Position numbers and translations under genes: made by a program. Below the pieces are notes generated by a model. That model was not told the origin of the DNA, did not search any database, and worked only from the letters and a program-made list of their open reading frames with translations. Source: Rhodospirillales bacterium (GTDB lineage: Bacteria; Pseudomonadota; Gammaproteobacteria; Nevskiales; Nevskiaceae). From it: DNA of 52,271 nt. Positions 43,939-52,271 of the stretch are shown here, piece after piece. The stretch lies in contig CAJCJH010000011.1 in NCBI GenBank assembly GCA_903970615.1, positions 1 through 52,271 on the forward strand, in the 5' to 3' direction. How positions within the stretch are numbered: the first letter of the stretch is position 1; each line of letters opens with the position of its first letter.

Positions 43939-46900
43939 ATGAGCATTCACGCTGCACTTCACCACGAAACCACTTACCGCTACGACAAGCGCGTGACGCT
44001 GTCGCCGCAGATCATCCGCCTGCGGCCGGCGCCGCATTGCCGCTCGGGCATTTTGTCGTACGCGCTGAAGATCGAACCGAAGTTGCATTTCATCAACTGG
44101 CAGCAGGACGCTTTCGCCAACTGGATGGCGCGCGTGGTGTTTCCAGAGAAGGTCAAGGAGTTCAAGGTCACGGTCGATCTGGTTGCCGATATGGCGATCT
44201 ACAACCCGTTTGATTTCTTTGTCGAGGAAGCGGCCGAAACCTTCCCGTTTGAATACGACGATGCGGCCAGGGAAGATCTCAAACCTTACCTGCGCAAGGT
44301 CGACGGCGGCCCGCTGTTCAAGGCGTTTGTCGAAGCGATTCCACGCGAGAAAATGCGCACGGTGGATTTTGTCGTCGGCCTCAATGCGCAGCTGCAGAGC
44401 CACGTCAAATATTTGATCCGGATGGAACCCGGCGTGCAGACGCCGGAAGAAACGCTGCAGCTCGCGTCCGGCTCGTGCCGCGATTCCGGCTGGCTGCTGG
44501 TGCAGGTGATGCGGCATCTCGGCATTGCCGCGCGCTTCGTCAGCGGCTATCTGATCCAGCTCACGCCCGATGTGAAATCGCTCGATGGACCGAGCGGCAC
44601 CGATCACGATTTCACCGATCTGCATGCCTGGTGCGAAGTGTTTTTGCCGGGCGCGGGCTGGATCGGGCTCGATCCCACTTCCGGCTTGCTGGCAGGCGAA
44701 GGCCATATTCCGCTGTGCGCAACGCCGGAGCCTTCCGGTGCGGCGCCGATCACCGGTTATATGTCTGCCGAAGGCGAGGTCAAGGATACCTTCGAGCATG
44801 TGATGAAAATCTCGCGCGTGTTCGAATCGCCGCGCGTGACCAAACCTTATAACGATATTCAATGGAACGAGATCGATGCGCTCGGCAGTTATGTCGACAA
44901 ACGTCTGAAAGCGCACGACATGCGCCTGACGATGGGCGGCGAGCCGACCTTTATTTCGATCGACGACATGCAGGGCGCGGAATGGAATGTCGCCGCGGTC
45001 GGGCCGACCAAACAGAAGCTGGCGAATAGCCTGATCCGCCGTCTGCGCGAGCGCTTCGCGCCACAGGCGACGGTGGGCGGGCTGCTGACGTATGGTCAGG
45101 GCAAATGGTATCCGGGCGAATCGCTGCCGCGCTGGGCGTACTCGCTGTTCTGGCGCGGCGACGGCAAGCCGATCGTCCGCACCGACCTTGCCGAAGGCCG
45201 CGCGCCGGCGAGTCTGGATAACGCGCGCCTGCTGATCCATGGCGTTGCTGAACGTCTGGAGGTGATTCCGGACAACATCCTGCCGGCCTACGAAGATGCG
45301 TTCTTCTATCTGCATCGTGAGCGTCAGCTGCCGGATAACGTGCTGCCGGCGGATAACAAGCTGAAAGATCCGGAAGAGCGCGCGCGCATTTCCAAAGTGT
45401 TCGAGCGCGGGCTCGACAGCCCTCGCGGTTACGTCCTGCCGGTGCAGCGCTGGCAGTCGCGCGCGTGGATTTCCGAGCGCTGGCAGTTCCGTCAGGGCCG
45501 CATGTTTTTAGTCCCCGGCGATTCGCCGATCGGTTTTCGCCTGCCGCTCGAAGCGTTGCCGTGGCTGCCGCCGATGGTGTATCCGCACGTCATTCCTTAC
45601 GACCCCTTCCAGAGCCAGTCGCCATTGCCGCCGCGGCCGGATGGCCGTCGCCAGCCTTATCTTCAATCGCCAAGCGCGCAACGCGATGCCGACGAACGCG
45701 ATCTTGAAAACAAGCGCCGCGAACGCCTGCAAAAGCTCACTGCCGAACGCGATCAGCCGGAGCCGACCAAGCGCGGCGTTTATCTCGAAGGCGGCAATGT
45801 TCGCACCGCGCTTACAGTGGAACCGCGCGAAGGTTTTCTCTGTGTGTTCCTGCCGCCGGTTGAAAAAATCGAGGACTATCTGGAACTGGTGGCGGCGGTG
45901 GAAGATGCCGCTGCCGAGATCGATGCACCGGTGCGGATCGAAGGTTATCCGCCGCCCTCCGATTCGCGCGTGAACGTGCTGAAAGTGACGCCCGATCCGG
46001 GCGTGATCGAGGTCAACGTGCATCCGGCGCATTCCTGGACCGAGCTGCGCGACAATACGTTGGCGCTCTATGAAGAAGCGCGCCTGTCGCGTCTCGCCAC
46101 CGAAAAATTCCTGATCGACGGCCGCGCGGTCGGCACCGGCGGCGGCAATCATGTGGTGGTCGGTGGCGCGACCGCTGCGGATTCGCCATTCCTGCGCCGG
46201 CCGGATTTGCTCGGCTCCTTGCTGCGCTATTGGCAGAATCATCCGGGTCTCAGCTATTTCTTTTCCGGCCTGTTCATCGGCGCGACTTCGCAGCATCCGC
46301 GTATCGACGAAGCGCAGCAGTCGCAGTTGTATGAAATCGAAATCGCGCTGTCGCAGATTCCGCCGCCGGGCCGAAGTGTGCCGCTGTGGCAGATCGATCG
46401 CACGCTGAGAAATCTGCTGGTGGATTTGAGCGGCAACACGCATCGCACTGAAATCTCGATCGACAAACTGTATTCGCCGGACGGTCCGACCGGACGCCTC
46501 GGCCTGGTCGAATTCCGCTGCTTTGAAATGCCGCCGCATGCGCAGATGAGCCTCACCCAGCAACTGCTGTTGCGCGCATTGCTGGCCTGGTTCTGGGAAA
46601 AGCCCTATGTGCAGCCGCTGGTGCGCTGGGGCACGCAGCTGCACGATAAATTCATGCTGCCGCATTATGTCTGGCGCGATGTCTGCTCGGTGCTCGCGGA
46701 CCTGCGCAACGCCGGTTTCAAATTCAAGGACGAATGGTTCGCGCCGCATTTTGAATTCCGCTTTCCGCGGCATGGTTCGATCCGCTACGAGAATGTCGAA
46801 CTCGAACTGCGCCATGCGCTGGAACCCTGGCCGGTGCTCGGCGAGGAAACCGCGCTGAGCGGCGTTACCCGCTTTGTTGATTCCAGCCTGGAGCGCTTGC

Positions 46901-47304
46901 AGGTGCGCGTGACCGGACTCACCGAAGGCCGCCATTTCGTAACCGTCGCCGGTCGCCGCGTGCCGCTGACGTCCACCGGTGTGGAAGGCGAGGCGGTCGG
47001 CGGCGTACGCTATCGCGCCTGGCTGCCTTCCTCGGCGCTGCATCCCACCATCGGCGTACACACGCCGTTGACCTTCGATTTATACGACGCCTGGAACAAG
47101 CGCGCCGTCGCCGGCTGCACCTATCACGTTGCGCATCCGGCGGGACGCAACTACGAGGTGTTTCCGGTGAATGCTTACGAAGCCGAAGCCCGCCGGCTCG
47201 CGCGGTTTGAACCGCAAGGCCATACGCCCGGTAACTACTGGCCGCCGCTGGAAGCGCCGAATCCGGAGTTTCCATATACGCTGGATTTGCGCCGTCCGGC
47301 TTGA
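43939..47304 (+). CDS. Transglutaminase-like / DUF2126 protein
   Basis: A 1121-residue protein. Residues 1-85 are the bacterial transglutaminase-like N-terminal beta domain (HHETTYRYDKRVTLSPQ). Residues about 160-260 are the Cys-His-Asp core (GSCRDSGWLLVQVMRHLG, DLHAWCEVFLPGAGWIGLDP). The remaining 800 residues are DUF2126, with LTMGGEPTFISIDD, TGGGNHVVVGG and PDLLGSLLRYWQNHPGLSYFF. The gene family is often near circularly permuted ATP-grasp/alpha-E genes in an uncharacterised peptide-modifying system; those partners are not in this window. The ATG at 43939 matches the conserved MSIHAALHHET start. Confidence 0.9.
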   Translation: MSIHAALHHETTYRYDKRVTLSPQIIRLRPAPHCRSGILSYALKIEPKLHFINWQQDAFANWMARVVFPEKVKEFKVTVDLVADMAIYNPFDFFVEEAAETFPFEYDDAAREDLKPYLRKVDGGPLFKAFVEAIPREKMRTVDFVVGLNAQLQSHVKYLIRMEPGVQTPEETLQLASGSCRDSGWLLVQVMRHLGIAARFVSGYLIQLTPDVKSLDGPSGTDHDFTDLHAWCEVFLPGAGWIGLDPTSGLLAGEGHIPLCATPEPSGAAPITGYMSAEGEVKDTFEHVMKISRVFESPRVTKPYNDIQWNEIDALGSYVDKRLKAHDMRLTMGGEPTFISIDDMQGAEWNVAAVGPTKQKLANSLIRRLRERFAPQATVGGLLTYGQGKWYPGESLPRWAYSLFWRGDGKPIVRTDLAEGRAPASLDNARLLIHGVAERLEVIPDNILPAYEDAFFYLHRERQLPDNVLPADNKLKDPEERARISKVFERGLDSPRGYVLPVQRWQSRAWISERWQFRQGRMFLVPGDSPIGFRLPLEALPWLPPMVYPHVIPYDPFQSQSPLPPRPDGRRQPYLQSPSAQRDADERDLENKRRERLQKLTAERDQPEPTKRGVYLEGGNVRTALTVEPREGFLCVFLPPVEKIEDYLELVAAVEDAAAEIDAPVRIEGYPPPSDSRVNVLKVTPDPGVIEVNVHPAHSWTELRDNTLALYEEARLSRLATEKFLIDGRAVGTGGGNHVVVGGATAADSPFLRRPDLLGSLLRYWQNHPGLSYFFSGLFIGATSQHPRIDEAQQSQLYEIEIALSQIPPPGRSVPLWQIDRTLRNLLVDLSGNTHRTEISIDKLYSPDGPTGRLGLVEFRCFEMPPHAQMSLTQQLLLRALLAWFWEKPYVQPLVRWGTQLHDKFMLPHYVWRDVCSVLADLRNAGFKFKDEWFAPHFEFRFPRHGSIRYENVELELRHALEPWPVLGEETALSGVTRFVDSSLERLQVRVTGLTEGRHFVTVAGRRVPLTSTGVEGEAVGGVRYRAWLPSSALHPTIGVHTPLTFDLYDAWNKRAVAGCTYHVAHPAGRNYEVFPVNAYEAEARRLARFEPQGHTPGNYWPPLEAPNPEFPYTLDLRRPA

Positions 47305-47352
47305 GTGCTTGCCGCCACGCGCGGCGGATTTCGCTCTGGTCAAACCTTGTCT

Positions 47353-47369
47353 GATTAGATTTTCTAATC
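47353..47369. repeat. Inverted repeat GATTAGA-TTT-TCTAATC
   Basis: A perfect 7-bp inverted repeat with a 3-nt spacer, 49 nt after the DUF2126 stop. It is AT-rich, so it could be a regulatory protein site or a weak hairpin. No T-run follows. Confidence 0.5.
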
Positions 47370-47390
47370 GATTGTCCTAGAAAAGATCAA

Positions 47391-47451
47391 TGTTGCATCG
47401 CAACAAATCGTCTCAAAATATGTCAGAGTTATGTCGTTGTGCAGTGCAACA
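47391..47451. promoter_or_regulatory. Repeated TGTTGCA boxes before a tiny membrane protein gene
   Basis: TGTTGC-ATC-GCAACA is a perfect palindrome at 47391-47405. A third half-site, TGCAACA, recurs at 47445-47451, within an imperfect GTTGTGCAGTGCAAC. The last box ends 17 nt before the ATG of the small membrane protein, so it may be an operator or activator site. The binding protein is unknown. Confidence 0.5.
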
Positions 47452-47468
47452 TATTTTGGAGATTTTCA

Positions 47469-47654
47469 ATGGATATCGCAGCTTTCATCATGGTGGTTTC
47501 GATTGTTGGTACGGTTGCTGGCTTGTTCTCAAGCTTCGTCCAATGGCGTCTTGAATCGTCCGTCTACGGTCAGCCGACCCAAGCCAGGGCGGTCACGCTT
47601 CCGGTGGCGGCGACCAACGAACGGTTTGATGTGGAGATGTCAGCGGCCGCTTGA
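47469..47654 (+). CDS. Small single-span membrane protein
   Basis: A 61-residue protein preceded by TGGAG 7 nt before the ATG. Residues 2-20 form one hydrophobic helix (AAFIMVVSIVGTVAGLF), followed by a polar tail with no cysteine. I recognise no family. It is preceded by inverted repeats that look regulatory, so it may be a conditionally expressed membrane microprotein. Expression and start are not proven. Confidence 0.5.
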   Translation: MDIAAFIMVVSIVGTVAGLFSSFVQWRLESSVYGQPTQARAVTLPVAATNERFDVEMSAAA

Positions 47655-47737
47655 TTGGCACTTGGTTGGCCAAGATTTTCCAGCCGCACAAGCCTGCATG
47701 CCAACTTCCCTGACGAAGCTGTTCAGGTGAAGTTGGC

Positions 47738-48586
47738 TCAGGTTTCACTGCGAACCTGGGCGTGATTGATCAGCGCAAAAATCAGCGTTCCGCCGACGAT
47801 ATTTCCGAGCAGCACCGGCGCGAGCAGCTTGGTGGCGTAGTCCACGACGGAAAGTTTTCCGGACAGCACCAGATAAGCGCCTTCCTCCGCGCCGACGATG
47901 ATGTGGGTGAATCCGCCGATGCCGATCAGGTAGGTGAACAGCAGGATGGTCCAGAACTTTACGTCGGGCGCCGAGGGTAGAAGCCAGACCATCGTGGCGA
48001 TCAGCCAGCCGGCAAAAATCGCTTTGGTGAACATCTCCATCGGCGAATTGGCCATCAGTTCCTGGCCCATACCGACAAAGGCATTGTCGATGGAGTCGTT
48101 GAATATTTTCAGATGAAGCAGACCGAACGCAAATATGCTCACGCCGATCAGGTTGCCGCAGAGCACGACGCTCCATAGCCGGATCAGCCGCAGCAGCTTT
48201 GCAATATCCGGCTCCGACATCACCGGCAGAACGGCGGTCAGGGTGTTCTCGGTAAACAGCTGTTGCCGGGCGAGGATGACGACCAGAAAGCCGATCGAAT
48301 AGCCCATATTCTCGACGAAGAATTGTAGCGGGCCGTCCGGAACATGCGAGTGCAGAATGCCCTTGAACATCGGCGAAAAACCCATCGAAAGACCGGCGGC
48401 AACAGACGACCAAGCCAATGCGGCAACTCCGCGCTGCAACTCGCCGTCGCCCAGCAGGCGAATGCTCTCGTGAATCACGGCGGCACGCGCAGGCTGGCTT
48501 TCGGCGACATCATCGTGCTCAGCAGCCGAAAGTAAAACCTTGCCTGAGCGTTTTTCGTGAGAAGCCATCGCTGATCTATCGTCCAT
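47738..48586 (-). CDS. Formate/nitrite transporter (FNT) family channel
   Basis: A membrane protein of about 282 residues with six hydrophobic spans. Segments GLSMGFSPMFKGIL, ARQQLFTENTLTAVLPV, CGNLIGVSIFAFGL, NSPMEMFTKAIFAGWLIATMVWLLP and HIIVGAEEGAYLV show the family layout, with the usual GNLIG element. It is closer to the YfdC-type branch than to FocA. The start is uncertain: ATG at 48586 or 48568 are preferred over a TTG at 48637, none with a strong ribosome-binding site. It stands alone. Confidence 0.78.
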   Translation of the reverse strand: MDDRSAMASHEKRSGKVLLSAAEHDDVAESQPARAAVIHESIRLLGDGELQRGVAALAWSSVAAGLSMGFSPMFKGILHSHVPDGPLQFFVENMGYSIGFLVVILARQQLFTENTLTAVLPVMSEPDIAKLLRLIRLWSVVLCGNLIGVSIFAFGLLHLKIFNDSIDNAFVGMGQELMANSPMEMFTKAIFAGWLIATMVWLLPSAPDVKFWTILLFTYLIGIGGFTHIIVGAEEGAYLVLSGKLSVVDYATKLLAPVLLGNIVGGTLIFALINHAQVRSET

Positions 48587-48728
48587 CGCTGGTGACGCGC
48601 CGGTGCATGGAACGCCCGTACGAGAAGAACCCTGCAATAAAAACTGCCACAGAAACTGCCACAGAAACTGTGCTGAAAACCTTGCAGGAATCCGTTGAAG
48701 TCATTTGGAGTTTCCTCGGGAAAATTCC

Positions 48729-50318
48729 TTAATTGCGCATCTTCGCTGCTGCCGATTGTGAGGTGCGATCGGATCGAGTCAGGGCAATGGCGACATCCTG
48801 AGCGAACACCGCGATCCGGGTGTCGGTGCGATTGGTGGATTCGCCATCATCCACAACGGCCCGGCAGTAAGCCGTACTGAGCGCCTCGATTACCTGTGCA
48901 TTTGAACTTTGTGGTCGGGCCGTCGTGTAGCGCGTCACCAATTGCGCCAGAGCATCTTGATCGTTGCCGGCCTGCTTCAGTGCTGCATTCCCCGCATTCA
49001 AAGCAGGCTGTAAAACATTCTTCGGCAGACTCGGGCAGATCACCGATTTGCGCTGACCTTGCGCGGGAACCTGCGCCATGCCGCGCCAACTGGTGATCGT
49101 CCACGGCGTCGCATTGGCTGCGGCGTGGTTGCCCCATTGCGTTCTCACATAATTGGCGACGTCGGCGATCTGCTGATCGTCGAGCACCTTGGCAAAGGAT
49201 GGCATCGCACCCCAGGCACCTTGCGGATCGAAGCCTTCGAGCACCGCCATGATCAGGTTATACGGTTCGGCAGCAGTCACCGCCGTATTGCCGGCCAATG
49301 CGGGCACCGCGCCTTGCGAACCTTTGCCGTCGTTGCCGTGGCAACTGCTGCATTGCTGTTCGTACACCGCTTTTCCGGCTGCGGTATCCGGTTCGGCAAC
49401 TGCCTTGGTCACCTCCGTTTTCGGCTGCGGATTGCTTGGAATATCCTTCAGATAAACGGCCATCGCATGCAGATCGGAATCGGTCAGATAACGCAGGCTG
49501 TCGTGAACCACCTCCTGCATCGGGCCGAACGATTTCACATTGCCTTTGCTTTGTCCGGTTTTGAGGAAGCGGGCGAGCGTATCCACATCCCATTTCGAGA
49601 TTGCGGACATCGGATCATTACCGATGTCCGGCGCATACCATCCGGTAATCTGCGAGCCGCTCAGGCGATGCTGCGGTTCCGGCGCCATCGCCAGATTGCG
49701 CGGTGTATGGCACGCACCGCAGTGTCCAAATGCCTCGACCAGATAAGCGCCGCGATTCCAGTCGGTATCCTTATCGGATACTGCTGCAAAACGCGCCGGC
49801 TTGAAATAAAGACTGCGCCAAACCGCCAAGCCACTCCTTACGTTAAGAGGAAACGGGAAGGTATTACCCGGCGCAGTATTGCGCACTGGTGGAATCGTGC
49901 GGATGTAAGCCCAGATCGCATCGATATCCTCATCCGACATCTTGGTGTAATTGGAATAAGGCATTGCTGGATAAAGCAACTCGCCTTCCTTATCGATGCC
50001 ATCACGCAGGGTTCTTGCAAAGTCATCCCGCGTCCAGCTGCCGATGCCGGTGTTGCGATCGGACGTGATATTAGGCGCGTATATTTTTCCAAACGGCGTC
50101 TTCAATGCCTCGCCGCCTGAAAACGGTGCCGCACCAGGTTTGCTGTGACAAGACCCGCAATCCGCGGCGCGCGCGAGATACTTTCCCCGATCGATCTGAC
50201 TGTTTCCAGCCGTGCCGACCGCGGCGTAGCCATTGCCAATCGCAATGAACGCTGCGACAAGAATGACTCCACGCACCAGATGAATTAATCGCAGTCTGTA
50301 CTTGCTCAAGGCAATCAC
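48729..50318 (-). CDS. Triheme c-type cytochrome
   Basis: A 529-residue exported protein with three CxxCH haem sites: Cys54-His58 (CGSCH), Cys200-His204 (CGACH) and Cys323-His327 (CSSCH), after an N-terminal signal or anchor helix. The layout (three cytochrome c domains, GKYLARAADCGSCH, GAYLVEAFGHCGACH) is that of the cytochrome subunit of membrane-bound alcohol, aldehyde or gluconate dehydrogenases, but no dehydrogenase subunit is adjacent. Beyond about residue 425 lies an extra domain with two more cysteines (VICPSL, AYCRAV), possibly a disulfide. Starts GTG 50318 or TTG 50309 are possible; AAAGGTGA fits the latter better. Confidence 0.88.
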   Translation of the reverse strand: MIALSKYRLRLIHLVRGVILVAAFIAIGNGYAAVGTAGNSQIDRGKYLARAADCGSCHSKPGAAPFSGGEALKTPFGKIYAPNITSDRNTGIGSWTRDDFARTLRDGIDKEGELLYPAMPYSNYTKMSDEDIDAIWAYIRTIPPVRNTAPGNTFPFPLNVRSGLAVWRSLYFKPARFAAVSDKDTDWNRGAYLVEAFGHCGACHTPRNLAMAPEPQHRLSGSQITGWYAPDIGNDPMSAISKWDVDTLARFLKTGQSKGNVKSFGPMQEVVHDSLRYLTDSDLHAMAVYLKDIPSNPQPKTEVTKAVAEPDTAAGKAVYEQQCSSCHGNDGKGSQGAVPALAGNTAVTAAEPYNLIMAVLEGFDPQGAWGAMPSFAKVLDDQQIADVANYVRTQWGNHAAANATPWTITSWRGMAQVPAQGQRKSVICPSLPKNVLQPALNAGNAALKQAGNDQDALAQLVTRYTTARPQSSNAQVIEALSTAYCRAVVDDGESTNRTDTRIAVFAQDVAIALTRSDRTSQSAAAKMRN

Positions 50319-50366
50319 CTTTGACTCACTTGAGAACTTCCGTTCTCAGTAACATTATTTTCTGCT

Positions 50367-50831
50367 TCACTTCTGACGTCCTGTGAGTGGATCGTTCTGC
50401 GCCAGTGTTTCGATAACCAATCTTCGATAATACTGCGCCAGCGAAACCTCTCCTCGATTAAGGATTGTCATCACCTGAGCGCAAGCTTCATCCGTCGGCG
50501 CGTGGATCAGCAGGAAATGACAGCCTTTTGCCGCGAGATCTCGATGCAGTTCCACCATCTTCAGCGTGGCGCCGATGGAAGAAAATACCGAGGCCTCGTC
50601 CAAACCTTTCTGCGATCCCGCCTGCACGGTATCCGGTTCGAAATGCCGGCAATCGTTTTCGCTCCAGCCGGCTTCGAGTAATGAAGTTCTGGCTTTGCTG
50701 GCGGCGTCCAGATCCGGAAGTGCAGCAAAGATATGACCGACAGGATAAAAATCGCCGAAGTCCTGTCCGTATTCATGCAATTCCGCAAACTTTGCCTGCT
50801 TCTGATTTGTCTCGGATATGAGTCTGTTCAT
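50367..50831 (-). CDS. Hypothetical stress-type protein (YflT/DUF-like)
   Basis: A 154-residue soluble protein of unknown function, with two alpha/beta halves (GHIFAALPDLDAASKARTSL and CHFLLIHAPTDEACAQVM) that resemble the general-stress/heat-induced YflT or DUF1269-type ferredoxin-like fold. An AAAGG site lies before the ATG. It stands 48 nt upstream of the cytochrome gene in the same direction and may be cotranscribed with it. The family call is weak. Confidence 0.55.
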   Translation of the reverse strand: MNRLISETNQKQAKFAELHEYGQDFGDFYPVGHIFAALPDLDAASKARTSLLEAGWSENDCRHFEPDTVQAGSQKGLDEASVFSSIGATLKMVELHRDLAAKGCHFLLIHAPTDEACAQVMTILNRGEVSLAQYYRRLVIETLAQNDPLTGRQK

Positions 50832-50908
50832 GATGAAAACCTTTGGGTGTACATCGCTACGACCACGTCTTCATCTGGATAATTCAAGACCGATGATTCC
50901 CGACCGCT

Positions 50909-52078
50909 TCAGTGGCAATGGCCGGCTTGTTCTGATTCATGCGCTCCACTATGCATCATGCGCATCATCATCGGCCCTCCGCTGCGGAAGAAAGTAAGGG
51001 TCAGCATGACAGCCGCGATGCCGAATACGATGTTCAGTACCGTGGTGTAATTGAAGCTGATTTGAGCCATTGTTACCGTCGCGCTGCGGTGCGTCGGTAT
51101 GCCACCAAATAGGAAGAAGATGCCTTCGACGCAGAGCGCCGCCAGCACCATGACGATGTAAAACGTGACCCACAAAAATAGCGCCGGCTTGCTGCCGTAA
51201 TACTTGCGATAGATGTTGAGGATCGGCGGAATGATGAGATCGCCGAAGATGAAAGCGACCACGCCGCCGAAGCTTATCCCGCCATTCCACAGTACCGCCG
51301 CCAGCGGCACATTGCCGACCGAACATGTGAACGCGGCCAAGGCGATCAAGGGCCCGAGCGCGGCTCCCCACAACGCAACAATCCAGGCGTCGTCGCCTCG
51401 CAGGAAGAACATCTGCCAGACCTGCTGTGGCACCCATGCGCCGAGTGCTCCGGCGATCAGCAGCCCGACGAGAATATCTTTCCACACCATCGTCCAGTTC
51501 ATCACATAGGCATGGCTGATTGCGATCCAGCCGTGGCGGGACACGAGGCGCTCGCGCCAAGTACCCGACTGTTTTTGCATCGCCATCGCGGCGTGGCCTT
51601 CCATCGTACTTGTCGCATCGCCTTTTGCATGCGCAACGGCGACACATTCCAGTTTCTTCGGCAATAGCAGCGCGTAGCCACCGGCCAGCAGCATCAGCAT
51701 GATCGTGCCGCCGAGAAATTCAGCTGCGGCAAATTGCCAGGCCAACAGCACCCACAGCAGCACGCCGAGTTCCACCACCAGATTGGTTGCCGCGAACTGG
51801 AACGCCATCGCTGCGGTGAAATCGCCGCCCTTGCGCACGATCGAGCGCGCCATTGCTACCGCGGCATAAGAACAGGAAGATGATGCTGCGCCAAGCAGAC
51901 TTGCGATGATAATCGAACGCGGGCGGCGGTCCGGCAGCAGCTTGGACATAGAATCCTTGCTGACCAGAATTTCGATGACCGCCGAAAAAACGAAGCCCAG
52001 ACTCAGGCCCCAGAAAATTTGCCAGAACATCGTGAACGAAAGCCAAAGTGCGTGACCGGCATTGGCGATCAGATGCAT
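50909..52078 (-). CDS. DUF318/ArsP-type permease with His/Met-rich tail
   Basis: A 389-residue inner-membrane protein with about eight to ten spans, matching the PF03773 (DUF318, ArsP_1) permeases: GAASSSCSYAAVAMARSIV, AALGPLIALAAFTCSVGNVPLAAVLWNGGISFGGV and FGDLIIPPILNIYRKYYG. The two conserved cysteines lie in these loops. A central cytoplasmic loop (KGDATSTMEGHAAMAMQKQ) and a C-terminal MMRMMHSGAHESEQAGHCH are rich in His/Met/Cys and could bind a metal. Related ArsP exports trivalent organoarsenicals; others are uncharacterised. The substrate is unknown. Confidence 0.82.
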   Translation of the reverse strand: MHLIANAGHALWLSFTMFWQIFWGLSLGFVFSAVIEILVSKDSMSKLLPDRRPRSIIIASLLGAASSSCSYAAVAMARSIVRKGGDFTAAMAFQFAATNLVVELGVLLWVLLAWQFAAAEFLGGTIMLMLLAGGYALLLPKKLECVAVAHAKGDATSTMEGHAAMAMQKQSGTWRERLVSRHGWIAISHAYVMNWTMVWKDILVGLLIAGALGAWVPQQVWQMFFLRGDDAWIVALWGAALGPLIALAAFTCSVGNVPLAAVLWNGGISFGGVVAFIFGDLIIPPILNIYRKYYGSKPALFLWVTFYIVMVLAALCVEGIFFLFGGIPTHRSATVTMAQISFNYTTVLNIVFGIAAVMLTLTFFRSGGPMMMRMMHSGAHESEQAGHCH

Positions 52079-52271
52079 GGCGGTTGCCGTTGCTTCACTG
52101 GCTCGTGTTTGTCCTGACCAATCAATTCACTGCGAAAGAAAGCTTTTCGTCTACACATACAAGTCATCAACTACAGAGGGCAGCCAGGTGTTATCAATCT
52201 TGCTATCGATAACAGAAGCCCATCTCACAACAGGCGGTTATTCAGTCACGAGACGGGCTTCCGATCGGCTT
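52079..52271. other. Right window edge, no gene seen
   Basis: The last 193 nt, upstream of the permease on its strand, probably contain that gene's promoter. Frames are short and I see no repeat or RNA element. Confidence 0.4.

Noticed and set aside
43786-47061. Two large minus-strand frames opposite the DUF2126 gene
   Set aside because: High-GC antisense artefacts; the plus-strand protein is conserved throughout this range.
48607-48732. 41-codon plus-strand frame between the FNT and cytochrome genes
   Set aside because: No ribosome-binding site, repeat-derived sequence, and overlap with the end of the cytochrome gene; too weak to list as a gene.
1-52271. tRNA, rRNA or CRISPR array
   Set aside because: No cloverleaf, conserved rRNA text or regularly spaced repeats were seen; a covariance-model scan would be needed to exclude small RNAs.

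Overview
The window looks like chromosomal DNA of a gammaproteobacterium. By eye it is about 60% GC, densely packed, with many short overlaps and few mobile remnants. The acnD/prpF type of methylcitrate cycle with a PrpR/sigma-54 switch, the TonB-dependent receptor, MipA and cytochrome c genes, and a TetR-BVMO-SDR group would suit a Nevskiales/Solimonas-like or related lineage. That placement is only an inference, because no rRNA or other phylogenetic marker is present.

Region by region. (a) 1-6.3 kb: a co-directional run for 2-aminoethylphosphonate (AEP). It holds a 5'-truncated 2OG-Fe(II) oxygenase, a flippase-like membrane protein, a nucleotidyltransferase, a PEP mutase fused to a second nucleotidyltransferase, phosphonopyruvate decarboxylase and AEP transaminase. 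The layout suggests that AEP is made and then nucleotide-activated for attachment to a lipid or glycan. (b) 6.3-8.7 kb: a MipA-like outer-membrane protein, a lipoprotein esterase and a decayed IS21-type fragment. (c) 8.7-14.7 kb: an unusual cassette of membrane-anchored class III aminotransferase, PHP-phosphoesterase/GT4 glycosyltransferase fusion, phosphatidylserine-decarboxylase homologue and Mpo1-like protein, a candidate lipid-headgroup pathway. (d) 14.8-18.8 kb: two small exported proteins, a TonB-dependent receptor and a secreted truncated-globin-like protein with no histidine in its mature part. (e) 19-25.1 kb: a dihydrolipoamide-dehydrogenase-like flavoprotein facing a four-gene operon, egtB-egtD plus an ABC ATPase and a fused binding-protein/permease. 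This is an ergothioneine synthesis-and-transport unit.

(f) 25.4-34.1 kb: the methylcitrate cycle for propionyl-CoA (prpR divergent from prpB-prpC-acnD-prpF). It has a near-consensus -24/-12 promoter and repeated TGAAACA boxes, and is interrupted by a lower-GC HEPN-like gene between acnD and prpF. (g) 34.3-42.1 kb: msrA-msrB, a large SLOG/repeat/class III cyclase-like protein, a TetR repressor divergent from a Baeyer-Villiger-type monooxygenase and an SDR, and an OsmC protein. (h) 42.1-52.3 kb: CinA-C amidase, leucine-dehydrogenase-type enzyme, a giant transglutaminase/DUF2126 protein, a tiny membrane protein behind inverted repeats, an FNT channel, a triheme cytochrome c, a stress-type hypothetical protein and a DUF318 permease.

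The most notable items are the ergothioneine operon with its candidate transporter (SBP domain N-terminal, the reverse of the known EgtU order), the aminotransferase/PHP-GT/PSD/Mpo1 cassette, the histidine-free globin-like protein next to a TonB receptor, and the SLOG-cyclase protein with altered catalytic positions. I saw no tRNA, rRNA or CRISPR array and no intact transposon. All family calls rest on reading motifs in the translations; no database search was run.
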